DNA of 14,323 nt from Stramenopiles sp. TOSAG23-2 (taxonomy: Eukaryota > Sar), in NCBI GenBank assembly GCA_900128395.1, contig LT649763.1, positions 1 to 14,323 of the forward strand. Reading direction: 5' to 3'. This document shows, piece by piece, positions 13,943 through 14,323 of this stretch (position 1 is the stretch's first letter; each line of letters opens with the position of its first letter). The position numbers and the translations under genes are program-made. The notes under the pieces were generated by a model that worked only from the letters and a program-made list of their open reading frames with translations, searched no databases and was not told where the DNA came from.

Positions 13943-14323
13943 TTAAAATTGGACTTTGATTTGTTTTGTATCTAATTTCCCAAATTCTGAAACATACTTC
14001 TCCGGTTTTAATTCTTCAGTATGAACATTATTTTTCAATACAACTATCCTTGGACTTTTTTCCTTGAGTTTAATGAAGTAATCAAAATGCTTTGATTTGC
14101 AACTAATAGAAGTTAATTTATAAAACACATCTTCTTCATACTCTTTGATGGTTGATATGTAATCAGGTTGAATCTTGTTGGGTAACACTTCTGTTCTTTT
14201 TTTCTTCTTATAGTAGTAACAAGTTGTTATACCATAATCATTGTCTTCTGTCTCAAAACAATGTTTCCTTATCAAATGACCGGGTATGAAGTATTCTTTT
14301 CCTTCATAAAAAAAAAATGTAAT
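13943..14323 (-). CDS. Partial hypothetical protein, start beyond the right edge
   Basis: This is the only gene on the minus strand. The frame stays open to the window edge at 14323, giving at least 126 residues up to the TAA at 13943-13945, so the N-terminus is missing. A TTG at 14275 can be read as a start, but in-frame codons continue upstream (including FFFYEGKEYFIPGHL), so the gene is best treated as truncated. The visible part is a compact alpha/beta sequence rich in Lys, Tyr and Phe, with a KKKKR cluster and no recognised motif. Single cysteines occur (for example in RKHCFE and SISCKSKH) but no metal-binding pattern. It converges with the 225-residue protein with no intergenic base, so the two transcripts must overlap or end within each other's coding region. 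Confidence 0.6.
   Translation of the reverse strand: MTFFFYEGKEYFIPGHLIRKHCFETEDNDYGITTCYYYKKKKRTEVLPNKIQPDYISTIKEYEEDVFYKLTSISCKSKHFDYFIKLKEKSPRIVVLKNNVHTEELKPEKYVSEFGKLDTKQIKVQF

Noticed and set aside
1-14323. Terminal inverted repeats of a complete linear element
   Set aside because: The two window ends share no visible inverted match, and a gene runs off the right edge, so the window is an internal fragment.

Overview
The window looks like part of an AT-rich double-stranded DNA virus of a microbial eukaryote, or an element derived from one. The clearest marker is a 779-residue protein with an archaeo-eukaryotic primase (AEP) domain, a D5-type linker and a superfamily 3 helicase. That architecture is typical of nucleocytoplasmic large DNA viruses, virophages and polinton-like viruses. 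It sits with a RING-finger protein, a solitary adenine-N6 DNA methyltransferase, several very lysine-rich proteins and a 1238-residue beta-rich protein that resembles a virion component. I see no rRNA, tRNA, intron, Shine-Dalgarno pattern or bacterial operon signal. No major capsid protein, packaging ATPase or family B polymerase lies in the window, so the lineage (giant virus, polinton-like virus or virophage) cannot be fixed.

Layout. Positions 1-423 are non-coding and rich in hairpins. A RING protein follows (424-1047) and ends in a terminator-like hairpin. Positions 1048-2038 carry no credible gene but hold an array of three long degenerate repeat units plus a partial fourth, each with a promoter-like box and a series of hairpins. 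Next come the methyltransferase (2039-2917), a lysine-rich protein (3284-4186), a lysine-rich coiled-coil protein whose start lies in a 15-base tandem repeat (4512-5648), a small membrane protein (6040-6666) and the 1238-residue protein (6706-10422). Intergenic gaps of 300-400 bases in this half carry short repeats and hairpins.

The right part changes character at about 10.42 kb. CpG dinucleotides, common to the left, almost vanish: by hand count there are 3 in the 2340-base primase-helicase gene against about 35 in the 879-base methyltransferase gene. The CpG-poor block holds a small ORF interrupted by a TGA, an iteron-like nested inverted repeat (10677-10824) directly upstream of the primase-helicase gene (10868-13207), then a lysine-rich protein (13265-13942) that abuts a convergent gene running off the right edge (13943-14323). 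The inverted repeat plus primase-helicase could be a replication origin with its initiator, perhaps acquired separately from the left half.

All genes but the last are on the plus strand. The 1238-residue protein and the small ORF have a TATATA tract overlapping or touching the start codon. The primase-helicase has one immediately before its start, and the 13265 gene has one about ten bases upstream. This suggests a shared promoter type with very short leaders. The most novel-looking items are the structured repeat array at 1167-1860, the CpG-depleted replication block and the iteron-like element.
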